DNA of 64,000 nt from Stenotrophomonas sp. SAU14A_NAIMI4_8 (GTDB lineage: Bacteria > Pseudomonadota > Gammaproteobacteria > Xanthomonadales > Xanthomonadaceae). The notes below the pieces were generated by a model, which saw only the letters and a list, made by a program, of their open reading frames with translations, made no database searches and was not told where the DNA came from. Of the stretch, positions 8,156 to 15,608 are shown in pieces (positions within the stretch are counted from its first letter, which is position 1; the number at the start of each line of letters is the position of its first letter). The translations under genes and the position numbers were made by a program. Where the stretch lies: positions 3,017,680-3,081,679 of the forward strand of contig NZ_CP025999.1 of NCBI RefSeq assembly GCF_003086695.1. The letters are read 5' to 3'.

Positions 8156-9508
8156 ATGGCAGCAAGCCTGGAAGTTCCATCACGTTGCGTGATCTGGTTC
8201 GGACAGCCGCAGGCATCCGAGCGTGGCGCGCTGGCCGCCGCCGGCTGGCAGCTGCGCTGCGTGGCGCCCGGGCCGGCGATGGCCGTCGGCCTGCGCGGTC
8301 GCGACCATCTGGTCGCGGTGATCGACCTGCGCCACCTCGATCTGGACGCGCTGCAGGCGCTGCTGCCCTGGGTGCAGCAGCACCAGCACCTGCCCTGGCT
8401 GGCGGTGCTGCCGGCGGACGTACACAGCCCTCCCCCCGCCTGGACCGACGTGCTGCTGGCCTGCCAGAACCAGTTCACCCTGCCGCTTGAACTGGGCGCG
8501 ATGGTGTCCACCATGCAGCGCCAGGCCGACGGTGACACAGCCGACCCGGCACGCGCCTGCGATGGCGGCGGCCTGCCCGCCCTGATCGGTGACAGCCCGC
8601 GCGTGCTGGCCGTGCGCGCGGCCCTGCACAAATTCGCGCCGGTGGATCTGCCGGTCCTGGTCACCGGCGAAACCGGCACCGGCAAGGAACTGGCGGCGCA
8701 GGCCCTGCATGCACTCTCTGGCCGGGCCGGCAAACCCTTCCTGGCGGTGAACTGCGGCGCCATTCCCGCCAACCTGGTGCAGTCGGAGCTGTTCGGCCAT
8801 GAGCGCGGCGCGTTCACCGGCGCCGCCCAGCGCCGCATCGGCCTGTTCGAATCGGCCCATGGCGGCACCGTGTTCCTGGACGAGGTGGGCGACCTGCCCG
8901 GCGATGCGCAGACCAGCCTGCTGCGCGTGCTGCAGGAAGGCACGCTCGAACGCGTGGGCAGCAACCAGCCGCTGCGGGTGGATGTGCGCGTGCTGGCCGC
9001 CACCCATGTCGAACTGGAGCAGGCGGTGGCCCAGGGCCGCTTCCGCCGCGACCTGTATTACCGCCTGAACGTGCTGCGCCTGCCGATGCCCCCGCTGCGC
9101 GAGCGTGGCAGCGACGTGCTGCTGCTGGCCGATCATTTCCTGCGCGGCTTCCGCCAGCGCCATCCCGGCCGCGCGCGGGGGTTCGACACCGGCGCCCGAC
9201 AAGCGATGCGTGGTTTCGGCTGGCCCGGCAATGTGCGCGAGCTGCTGAACCGCGTGCAGCGCGCGGCGATCGTGGCCGAGGGCGAACTGATCACCGCCGC
9301 CGACCTCGAACTTGCCGACGACGCACTGCCCGAACCCCGTGCGCTGCTGCAGGATGCCCGTGGCCAGGTGGAACGCGATCTGCTGCTGCAGGCATTGCGC
9401 CAGCACGGCTACAACGTCTCCGCCTGCGCCCGGCACATGCAGGTATCGCGCGTGACCGTCTACCGGCTGTGCCGCAAGCACCGCCTGGAACTGCCCCCGG
9501 AGCGCTGA
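8156..9508 (+). CDS. Sigma-54-dependent transcriptional activator, VpsR-like with Fis HTH
   Basis: 450 residues. The N-terminal ~135 residues form a receiver-like/VpsR-type domain without an obvious phospho-Asp pocket. A sigma-54 AAA+ domain follows: Walker A GETGTGKE (171-178), the sigma-54-contact loop GAFTGA (218-223) and Walker B TVFLDEVGD (238-246). A C-terminal Fis-type helix-turn-helix (VSACARHMQVSRVTVYRL) completes it. It should open sigma-54 promoters after binding distal enhancers. It is a candidate activator of the convergent Fap operon, which carries a sigma-54 promoter. ATG 8156 preceded by GGGGGAAAGGA. No histidine kinase is adjacent. Confidence 0.9.
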   Translation: MAASLEVPSRCVIWFGQPQASERGALAAAGWQLRCVAPGPAMAVGLRGRDHLVAVIDLRHLDLDALQALLPWVQQHQHLPWLAVLPADVHSPPPAWTDVLLACQNQFTLPLELGAMVSTMQRQADGDTADPARACDGGGLPALIGDSPRVLAVRAALHKFAPVDLPVLVTGETGTGKELAAQALHALSGRAGKPFLAVNCGAIPANLVQSELFGHERGAFTGAAQRRIGLFESAHGGTVFLDEVGDLPGDAQTSLLRVLQEGTLERVGSNQPLRVDVRVLAATHVELEQAVAQGRFRRDLYYRLNVLRLPMPPLRERGSDVLLLADHFLRGFRQRHPGRARGFDTGARQAMRGFGWPGNVRELLNRVQRAAIVAEGELITAADLELADDALPEPRALLQDARGQVERDLLLQALRQHGYNVSACARHMQVSRVTVYRLCRKHRLELPPER

Positions 9509-9849
9509 TGCCCGGCTGCCGTTGCCGTTGCCGTTGACGGTGATTTGGATCCGCCTTGAAGCGAGCCCAGGAGCGCAGGGTACCGGCGCGCAGCGCCGGC
9601 TCGCCGACGGCGGTGTGTTTCTTTGGTTACTTTCTTGATGGCGCACATCCATGTGCGCCACCCTACGGGCCGGCTGCGCCGTTCCGCGCTGCTCCTGCAG
9701 CACGGTGCACAAGCAAAGAAAGTGACAACCCTCCGCGGTCGCGGAAAACAGCAGCCGGGCGTGGCCCGGCTCTACCATGCGTGAGCGCCACCACAACAAG
9801 AAACGCCGGGCATGGCCCGGCGCTACCGATGCATGGCGTCAGCCCTTCG
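9509..9849. repeat. Repeat-filled intergenic region
   Basis: 341 bp between convergent genes, no coding potential seen. It holds a GCCGTT microsatellite (about 9520-9538), a GGCGCACAT-CC-ATGTGCGCC palindrome (9640-9659) and a diverged inverted pair of the motif TTTCTTTGGTTACTTTCTT (9618-9636) and AAGCAAAGAAAGTGAC (9711-9726). It also holds two REP units of the form GCCGGGCrTGGCCCGGC plus TACC at 9753-9776 and 9804-9827. The region probably serves as transcription end for both neighbours. Confidence 0.7.
9753..9827 (+). repeat. Two REP units near fapF
   Basis: AGCCGGGCGTGGCCCGGC plus TCTACC (9753-9776) and CGCCGGGCATGGCCCGGC plus GCTACC (9804-9827), in the same orientation. The same class as the units at 23041 and 34001-34266. 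Confidence 0.8.
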
Positions 9850-11139
9850 CTACAGCATGTACGGCACCTTGAACGCCAGGGTGAAGTCCGGCGCGTCGGG
9901 GGTCAGGCCGATGCCCAGCAGGGTGACCAGCGTGGTGTTCTGGTTCAACGCATAGGTCACGCCCAGGTTCAGCGAGGCGGCATTGGCATCGCTGCCGATC
10001 ACCTTCACCCATTGCCCGCCCTTGAACCGTGTCGAGGCGCGCGCGGTGATCTTGTCGCTGAAGGAAATGCTCAGGCTGGTGCGCTCGTTGAAGGCAAATG
10101 CCACACCCGCGCCGAAGTACACCGATCCGCCCAGCTTCACGTCACCCGGGTTGGTGGTGTCCGGGTTGCTGTCGATGTCGCTGAAACCACGCGGGAACGA
10201 ATGGATGTAACCGGCATTGGCGAACAGGATCGCCGGGTCGGCGGTCTTGACCATCGACACACCCAGGTTGGCCTGCCACACGCCATTGCCGGTGGGTTGT
10301 TCGCGCGGCACCGCAAAGCGGATGTAGTCATCGTCGTCGCGCTCGATCACCTTCCAGTCCAGCCCGTAGGGGGCACGCCCAGTCGGCGCGGTCACCCCGC
10401 CGGTCAGCACGGTTTCCGGCCGCCAGCCGCGTTCACCGAACAACCGGTAGTTCGCGCTCACGCTCACATCGCCCAGGCCATTGCCGTTGGTCTCTTCCTG
10501 CGCGATCGCAGCGGCGGCACCGCCGGCACCGCCCTTCTGGTACACCGTGCGCCGGGCCAGGTAGGGCACATCGGCGTTCAGGGTCAGGTTCGGGCTCACG
10601 CCCCAGCGCGCGGCCAGGTTGTAGGTGAGCGAATCGGATTCGACGTTCTCGATGGCGATGTTGCCCAGGAAGATTGCATCCAGCGCCAGGAAGCCATTGA
10701 GGGTGAGCTGCTTCCTGTCGTAGCGGGCATAGGTGAGGCTGTTTTCCAGGGTGAACCTGCGCGAGAACAGCGCCGCCTGCTGCTGCTTCACATCGTCCAC
10801 GCTGCGTCGCGCTTCCTGCTTGGCCTGCTGCGCTTCGGCGGCGGTGCTGGCATAGCCCTCGCTGCTGGGCGGTACTGCGGCTGCGGCCGCCGGGGCCAGT
10901 GGCGCCGCCGGTGTGGATGCCGCGCCGGCACGACCGTTCAGGCGGGCCTGCATGGCCTGCACCTGCATGTCCAGTTCGCGCAGGCGCCGTACCTCCTGCG
11001 CGTAGTTGGCTTTCAGTTGTTCCAGTTGGCCGATCAGTGCCTGCACGTCGGCCGTATCGTTGGCCGCCGGCTGCTGGGCGAAGGCGTTGGCCGCCAGCGC
11101 CGCCAGCGCCAGCGGGGTAAGCCGCAAATAGGTATGCAT
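9850..11139 (-). CDS. fapF: FapF-like outer-membrane amyloid exporter barrel
   Basis: 429 residues. Signal peptide (MHTYLRLTPLALAALAANAFAQ), then a predicted periplasmic coiled coil (about 30-68, IGQLEQLKANYAQEVRRLRE), an Ala/Pro linker, and a ~300-residue stretch of alternating amphipathic strands ending in a C-terminal aromatic strand (FTLAFKVPYML) typical of outer-membrane barrels. Coiled coil plus barrel is the architecture of Pseudomonas FapF, a trimeric channel that secretes Fap amyloid subunits. It is last in the operon, as in fapABCDEF. Family assignment rests on architecture and operon context more than on close sequence identity. Confidence 0.72.
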   Translation of the reverse strand: MHTYLRLTPLALAALAANAFAQQPAANDTADVQALIGQLEQLKANYAQEVRRLRELDMQVQAMQARLNGRAGAASTPAAPLAPAAAAAVPPSSEGYASTAAEAQQAKQEARRSVDDVKQQQAALFSRRFTLENSLTYARYDRKQLTLNGFLALDAIFLGNIAIENVESDSLTYNLAARWGVSPNLTLNADVPYLARRTVYQKGGAGGAAAAIAQEETNGNGLGDVSVSANYRLFGERGWRPETVLTGGVTAPTGRAPYGLDWKVIERDDDDYIRFAVPREQPTGNGVWQANLGVSMVKTADPAILFANAGYIHSFPRGFSDIDSNPDTTNPGDVKLGGSVYFGAGVAFAFNERTSLSISFSDKITARASTRFKGGQWVKVIGSDANAASLNLGVTYALNQNTTLVTLLGIGLTPDAPDFTLAFKVPYML

Positions 11140-11184
11140 GTCAGTGACCTGCGTTGAACGTTCGTCCCCCTTGACCGGACCGGT

Positions 11185-11937
11185 TTACTGGCCCGGGCCC
11201 ATGCCGCGGTTCAGCGCGATTGCCTGGGCCACGTTCTGGCTCAACGGCAGGTTGCCGGCCACGGAATTGCGTACCAGCTCCAGCTGCAGCCGGTTGCTGG
11301 CGTTCTGGCCGTCGCCACTCAGGGCAATGCCCTGGCCGACGCTGCCATTGCGGATCCACTGCTGCACCATGCCCTGGCCATCGACCTGCAACAGCAGGCG
11401 TGCCTGGTTGCCGTCCAGCACCGCACTGGCGCTAGCGCCACCCTGCTGCACCTGGGCGATGCGCGTGCCGTCGTCACTGCCGGCCACGGGCACGGCGCCA
11501 TCACGGATGGTGAGCGAGGTGACATTGCGCGCGGTGTTGCCATCGCCCGCCACCTGCACGCTCTGCACCAGGCCACTGGCATTGGCCAGGCCGGTACTGT
11601 CGATGCTGCGGCCACTGGTATCGGGCAGCGGTGCATCGGCGGCGGTGACCTGCACGCTGGGCTGGAAGGTCAGCTTGGGCGTGCTTCCCTGGCGGAAATC
11701 CATGCCCAGGGTGAGCGCACCCTGCACCGCGCCGCCGTCATTGCCCTTCCACTGCGAAATCATGGTGACGCCGAACCAGGCCACGTTGTTGCCGCCCACG
11801 GTGTAGCGGCCACGCATCAGGTTCAGCTCCGGATCGGGGATTTCCTTCAGGCCGCGCCCCGGTGCACCGTCTGCCGCCCAGGCGGGCAACGCAGGAAGTA
11901 CCAGCAGCGCAGCAATCAGTACTCGTTGGTAGAACAT
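11185..11937 (-). CDS. fapE: FapE-like secreted amyloid accessory protein
   Basis: 250 residues. Signal peptide cleaved near PAWAADG. The mature N-terminus reads LKEIPDPELNLMRGRYTV, a pattern shared with FapE-type proteins. The rest is rich in Gln, Asn and small residues with repeated short motifs such as VQVAGDGNTARNVTSL, suggesting beta-rich material. In Pseudomonas, FapE is a minor secreted component found with the fibrils. ATG 11937 has a strong upstream GGAGG on the minus strand. The gene is 13 bp from fapD and 45 bp from fapF, so co-transcribed. Confidence 0.68.
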   Translation of the reverse strand: MFYQRVLIAALLVLPALPAWAADGAPGRGLKEIPDPELNLMRGRYTVGGNNVAWFGVTMISQWKGNDGGAVQGALTLGMDFRQGSTPKLTFQPSVQVTAADAPLPDTSGRSIDSTGLANASGLVQSVQVAGDGNTARNVTSLTIRDGAVPVAGSDDGTRIAQVQQGGASASAVLDGNQARLLLQVDGQGMVQQWIRNGSVGQGIALSGDGQNASNRLQLELVRNSVAGNLPLSQNVAQAIALNRGMGPGQ

Positions 11938-11950
11938 GATCGTGCCTCCT

Positions 11951-12655
11951 TCAGAACAGGTCGGCATGGCTGAAGCCGAAGTCGACCAGCTCGGCATCGG
12001 TGATCGGTCCCTGCCGCGCATACAGCGCGCGTGCACTGGGCCGTTCGCTCGGTTGCAGCAGGACCGTATTGCGATCGAAGTCGCTGCCGATGACGACGAA
12101 AACGGCGCGCGACGGCCAGGCTTCCAGGAACTCCGGCAGCGGCAGCGCACGGTTGCCCAGGATCGGGTCGGCCACTTCCACCACGCCGCCCCGCACCTGC
12201 TTGAGCACCACGAAGTGGCGGAAGCCGCGCACATCCATCAGCACCAGCCCCGGCACCCGCAGGGTGCGCAGGCGCGTTTCATCAATGCGGTAGCCGCGGC
12301 CGCGCATGCCCAGCGATTCGACATAGCGCTTGATGTCCAGCAGCGAGAAACCGCGCTCCTTGACCAGTTGTGGATCGGAAACCCCCATCATTCCCTCGAT
12401 CACCGTGGCTTCGGTGGTATCCAGGTGGTAGGCGTAGCGCAGGATCGTGGCCAGCGCGGCAGCCCCACAGCTGTAGTCGGTGTGTTGCCGCACCAGGTTG
12501 CGGTAGCGCCGCTCCTGCATGCTTTCCACCTTCTGCTGCATCAGCGCACCGTTGGGCAGCACGCCGCTGAAGGCGACGTCCCCCGCCCAGGCACCGGCGC
12601 TGCCCAGCAGCAGCAGGCAGGTCAGAACACGCAACCACCAACGGGAACCGGCCAT
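11951..12655 (-). CDS. fapD: FapD-like C39 cysteine peptidase
   Basis: 234 residues with a signal peptide (cleavage after GAWA). A peptidase C39-like domain carries the catalytic Cys63 in HTDYSCGAAALATIL, His147 in GFRHFVVL and Asp163 in EVADPILG, giving a complete papain-like triad. Unlike bacteriocin ABC exporters, the C39 domain is free-standing and exported. That is the FapD pattern: a periplasmic protease required for export or quality control of Fap subunits. ATG 12655 preceded by GGAGAG. It lies 139 bp after the FapC-like gene with two hairpins between. Confidence 0.85.
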   Translation of the reverse strand: MAGSRWWLRVLTCLLLLGSAGAWAGDVAFSGVLPNGALMQQKVESMQERRYRNLVRQHTDYSCGAAALATILRYAYHLDTTEATVIEGMMGVSDPQLVKERGFSLLDIKRYVESLGMRGRGYRIDETRLRTLRVPGLVLMDVRGFRHFVVLKQVRGGVVEVADPILGNRALPLPEFLEAWPSRAVFVVIGSDFDRNTVLLQPSERPSARALYARQGPITDAELVDFGFSHADLF

Positions 12656-12677
12656 GGTGCTCTCCACGGAAAGGAAG

Positions 12678-12746
12678 GAGCCCCTGCCCCAAGGGGGAGG
12701 AGGGACAGGGGCTCCCGGGGAACCCGGCCATTGGCGGACGGCCGGG
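12678..12746 (-). promoter_or_regulatory. Two hairpins between fapC-like and fapD
   Basis: GAGCCCCTG (12678-12686) pairs with CAGGGGCTC (12706-12714), extendable by three more pairs with one mismatch. CCCGGCC (12723-12729) pairs with GGCCGGG (12740-12746). They lie just downstream of the putative major subunit, where partial termination or 3-prime mRNA stabilisation would raise the subunit over its secretion machinery. No T-run, so not a simple terminator. Confidence 0.5.
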
Positions 12747-12794
12747 CTTGTTGCGCTCAACGCAGGTCAGCTGCGAAAGCGGTCACGCGCGGTG

Positions 12795-14177
12795 TTACTC
12801 GCCGCCACCGGTACCGCCGCCACCGCCGGTGCTGGGCTGGGCCACGGCCAGGGCCAGGCTGTTGGCCTGCAGGTTGCCGGTGCCGGACGCCACGTTCACG
12901 CCGATGTTGCCCGACGCCCCGGAGAAGGCACTGCCGGACAGCGCCGAGGTGTTGGTGGCGTTGACGTTCACCCAACGGGTGGTGGTGACGGTGCCGCTCA
13001 GGCTGGCGTACAGGTCGGCAATGCCCAGTTCGACGAACTGGCTGGTGCCGCTTTCACGCGTGTCGAAGCCCAGGCCACCCACGCCCTGACGGTACGGGTT
13101 CATCGTTGCGTTCTGGATCTCGTTGTCCAGATCGATGTGCCCGGTGCTGTTGCCGTCCGGATGCGGCAGGTCGCCATCCCAGCTGTCGAGGTAGTAGTTC
13201 GCCATCTGGTAAGCGTTGCCACGGCCGCTGTAGGTGCCGGCGCCGTAGGCCAGGGTCAGGCCGCCCACGCCACCGCTCATGCCCACTTCCACGGTGTCGG
13301 TGTAGGACTGCACATAGCCAGCGTTGGATACCGCGTTGCCGCTGGACACCTGGTTGGAGCTGATGCTGGACTGGGCCATGGCACTGGTGGCCACCGAAGC
13401 AGCGAGCGCGTTCTTCTGCTCGTTGTTGTTGCCCGAAGCGATGTTCACGCCAATGTTGCCCGACGCACCACCGAAGGCATTGCCACCGAGGCTGGCGGCG
13501 TTGGTCACGCCCGAGTTCATGGTGGTGTTGTTGAAGCCGGCCTGGTTGACGAAGACTTCCGCATCGGCCATGCCGAAGCTGAAGGATGCGTCGGCCGCCG
13601 ACAGCGAGGCCGCGTTGTCCTGCGCGTTGTTGTCACCGGCCACCACGTTGAAGCCGAGGTTGCCCGACGCACCGGCGCCGACGTCATCGGCAATGGACGC
13701 GCTGTTGGTGACCAGGCTGTTGGAGCCCAGGTTGTTGCTGATCGACTGGCGGTTGTCGATGACCGCGATGGCGGCCGAATCCAGGTCGATCGTGCCGGTC
13801 ACTTCCGGGTCACCCGAGAAGCTGATGTCCGAGCTCAGGCGCAGGTCCTTTTCCAGGTTCACGTCGACGCCGTGGTTGTTCTTTTCCTTGCGCTCGTCGG
13901 CCTGGATGTTGCTGTTCTTCTGTACCTGCTCGTTCACCGTGCGGTTGCGGGTGATGTTGGAGCTGTCGGTGTTGCTGCGTACCGTGGTACTGGTACGGGT
14001 CCAGTTGCGGACCTCGTTGTCGGTGTGGTTGTGGGTGTCGTTGCGGGTTTCGGTCACGACATGGTTGTGGTTGATGTTGGCGTTGGCGTTCTGGTTGTCC
14101 CAGCCGTTGGCCGCAGCCGCAGTGGAGGCCGTGGCAATCGCCATCGCAAGCACGGTCCTTTTCAGGTTCGCGTTCAT
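12795..14177 (-). CDS. fapC: FapC-like major functional-amyloid subunit
   Basis: 460 residues with a signal peptide ending near residue 23. Residues 24-105 are extraordinarily rich in Asn, His, Thr and Arg. Three imperfect repeats follow: GAGASGNLGFNVVAGDNNAQ (168-187), GGASGNIGVNIASGNNNEQ (237-255) and SGASGNIGVNVASGTGNLQ (420-438), each leading into an Ala-rich strand and separated by spacers of unequal length. Three Gly/Asn/Gln repeats with variable linkers is the FapC pattern. The protein ends in a Gly-rich tail and contains no cysteine, whereas Pseudomonas FapC has a C-terminal CxxC. Probably the secreted, fibre-forming biofilm subunit. Confidence 0.78.
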   Translation of the reverse strand: MNANLKRTVLAMAIATASTAAAANGWDNQNANANINHNHVVTETRNDTHNHTDNEVRNWTRTSTTVRSNTDSSNITRNRTVNEQVQKNSNIQADERKEKNNHGVDVNLEKDLRLSSDISFSGDPEVTGTIDLDSAAIAVIDNRQSISNNLGSNSLVTNSASIADDVGAGASGNLGFNVVAGDNNAQDNAASLSAADASFSFGMADAEVFVNQAGFNNTTMNSGVTNAASLGGNAFGGASGNIGVNIASGNNNEQKNALAASVATSAMAQSSISSNQVSSGNAVSNAGYVQSYTDTVEVGMSGGVGGLTLAYGAGTYSGRGNAYQMANYYLDSWDGDLPHPDGNSTGHIDLDNEIQNATMNPYRQGVGGLGFDTRESGTSQFVELGIADLYASLSGTVTTTRWVNVNATNTSALSGSAFSGASGNIGVNVASGTGNLQANSLALAVAQPSTGGGGGTGGGE

Positions 14178-14220
14178 GGTGCCCTCTCTCTCATCAGGTG
14201 ATACATCGGGTGGTTGTTGC

Positions 14221-14841
14221 TCACGGGTTGCCCTGCACGGCCATGGTCAGCACGTTGGCCGTGTCATTGCGCGCTCCCGCGATCTGATTGAGTTGCAGGA
14301 CACCGTCGAAGCCCCGCAGTGCCGTCGAAGCGACGCCGACACTGCGGATACCCGCCGCAACACCGTCACCGGTGTCGCCCTGCCCCCCTGCTGACGCGAT
14401 ATCCGCTGCGGCCAATGCCGCGTCATCGGATTCGCGTATCCCTTGCCGGGCCAGCGTCGCGCTGACGACGTTGAGCGTCGTGTTGGCGATGCCGCTGGCC
14501 TGGTTGATCGATGCGATACCACTGGCGCCGGCCAATGCTTCCCCGGCGATATGTGCGCTGGCCTGCAACGGTGCCGACAGCACCACGTTGCCGCCGCGCT
14601 GCTGGCGTGCGGCCACGGCCACGTTGGCCTGGTCGCCGCTGGCCATGCCCTGCAGATTGGCCTGGATGTTCAGATCGCCCGCGGCCTGGTTCACCGCGAT
14701 GGCGCCGCTGGCCCCGGCCAGGGCGCGGCCGTCGATGCGGGCGATATCCAGGTAGGCCAGCATGCCGCTGTAGTCGTCGGCCAGCGCGGTGGCCGGCAGC
14801 AGCACCACCACCAGCAGCAGGCCCCGCGTGCGACGCATCAT
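14221..14841 (-). CDS. fapB: FapB-like minor amyloid/nucleator subunit
   Basis: 206 residues with a signal peptide (cleaved near ATALA-D). Three repeats recur: LAGASGAIAVNQAAGDLNIQ (41-60), LAGASGIASINQASGIANTT (103-122) and a diverged LRGFDGVLQLNQIAGARNDT (175-194). The shared GASG-x3-NQA-G core is the same unit found in the downstream FapC-like protein. In Pseudomonas the shorter three-repeat protein just before FapC is FapB, proposed to nucleate fibrils. ATG 14841 overlaps the upstream gene by 4 bp (ATGA). No cysteine is present. Confidence 0.75.
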   Translation of the reverse strand: MMRRTRGLLLVVVLLPATALADDYSGMLAYLDIARIDGRALAGASGAIAVNQAAGDLNIQANLQGMASGDQANVAVAARQQRGGNVVLSAPLQASAHIAGEALAGASGIASINQASGIANTTLNVVSATLARQGIRESDDAALAAADIASAGGQGDTGDGVAAGIRSVGVASTALRGFDGVLQLNQIAGARNDTANVLTMAVQGNP

Positions 14842-15377
14842 TTGCCACCGCCCGGCGCCGGTGCGCCCAGCGGGAACTGCGACAGCGCGCCGCGCACCGT
14901 ATCGCCGATGCCGCGGGTGGTGTTGCCCACCGCACCCAGCGGGCCGCTCATCGCCCCGCTCAGGTTGCTGCCGCTCATCATGCTGTCGCCGGAACGCCCG
15001 AGCGTGCCCCCCAGCGCCTGGTGGGTCACCCGTTCCACCGTGGTGCCACCGGGCGCGGCCAGCTGCTGGGTCTGCCCAGCGCCCAGCCCGGCGTAGTCAT
15101 CGTCGCTGAGTTCATCCATGCCACCGTGCGCGCCGCTGCTGCCGAGTGCACCGGCGATCTCGCGCTGTGGCTTGGGGTCGGCGATCAACGCCACGCCGGG
15201 CGGGGCCATGCGGTAGGCCGGGCGCGTGGACACATCGCGCAGCAGCACGATTTCGCCAGGCTGCGCCTTGACGCCCTGGCGCGCACCGGAAGCGGCGGCG
15301 GCCAGCGGGCAGGCCAGGGCCAGCAGCAGTGCCATCTGCCGGACCGGGCTACCAATGAGGATGCTGCTGCCGTCCAT
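14838..15377 (-). CDS. First gene of the Fap-like operon, exported, FapA position
   Basis: 179 residues with a signal peptide (hydrophobic MALLLALACPLAAAASG, residues 15-31). The body has no recognised domain and a Gly/Ser-rich low-complexity C-terminus. By position it corresponds to fapA, a periplasmic chaperone-like factor in Pseudomonas, but I cannot support homology from the residues, so it is left unnamed. ATG 15377 has GGGAGAG upstream and lies 22 nt after the predicted sigma-54 start site. It overlaps fapB by 4 bp. Confidence 0.7.
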   Translation of the reverse strand: MDGSSILIGSPVRQMALLLALACPLAAAASGARQGVKAQPGEIVLLRDVSTRPAYRMAPPGVALIADPKPQREIAGALGSSGAHGGMDELSDDDYAGLGAGQTQQLAAPGGTTVERVTHQALGGTLGRSGDSMMSGSNLSGAMSGPLGAVGNTTRGIGDTVRGALSQFPLGAPAPGGGK

Positions 15378-15409
15378 GCCGCTCTCCCGTTGCGTATGCG
15401 CAGGGAGGG

Positions 15410-15426
15410 AGCAGTTTCCGTGCCAA
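15410..15426 (-). promoter_or_regulatory. Sigma-54 promoter of the Fap-like operon
   Basis: The minus strand reads TTGGCACGGAAACTGCT, against consensus YTGGCACGrNNNTTGCW: the -24 element TGGCAC is exact, spacing is correct, and the -12 element is CTGC instead of TTGC. GG at 15424-15423 and GC at 15412-15411 place the start site near 15399, giving a 22-nt leader with a Shine-Dalgarno before ATG 15377. Confidence 0.78.
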
Positions 15427-15556
15427 CTTCCGCAGGCCCGTTGCACAAGGCCTGCGCGTGCGCGCAAGGGCGCCGGTTGATGCCGCGGTGTTACAGCGGC
15501 GTTGGGATTTCGTTGGGCTTAACGCGCGCGAAACGCAGGATTCACGGGCTGCGCGG

Positions 15557-15594
15557 GGGCTGTATCAGTCCTGTTACAGGGGCTGATACAGCCC
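15557..15594. promoter_or_regulatory. Operator-like cluster of CTGTATCAG palindromes
   Basis: GGGCTGTATCAG (15557-15568) and CTGATACAGCCC (15583-15594) are exact inverted copies, and the 14-bp spacer holds a third related palindrome CCTGTTACAGG. The centre lies about 175 bp upstream of the predicted start site, the usual distance for an enhancer used by a sigma-54 activator. It also sits 15 bp past the stop of the symporter gene, so it could instead be that gene's terminator hairpin; no T-run is present. Confidence 0.5.
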
Positions 15595-15608
15595 GTTGCA
15601 GCCCCGCT

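Noticed and set aside
11951..15377. Reading the C39 peptidase and repeat proteins as a bacteriocin export system
   Set aside because: The C39 domain is free-standing and exported, with no ABC transporter or double-glycine leader peptides; the repeats and the barrel gene fit Fap.
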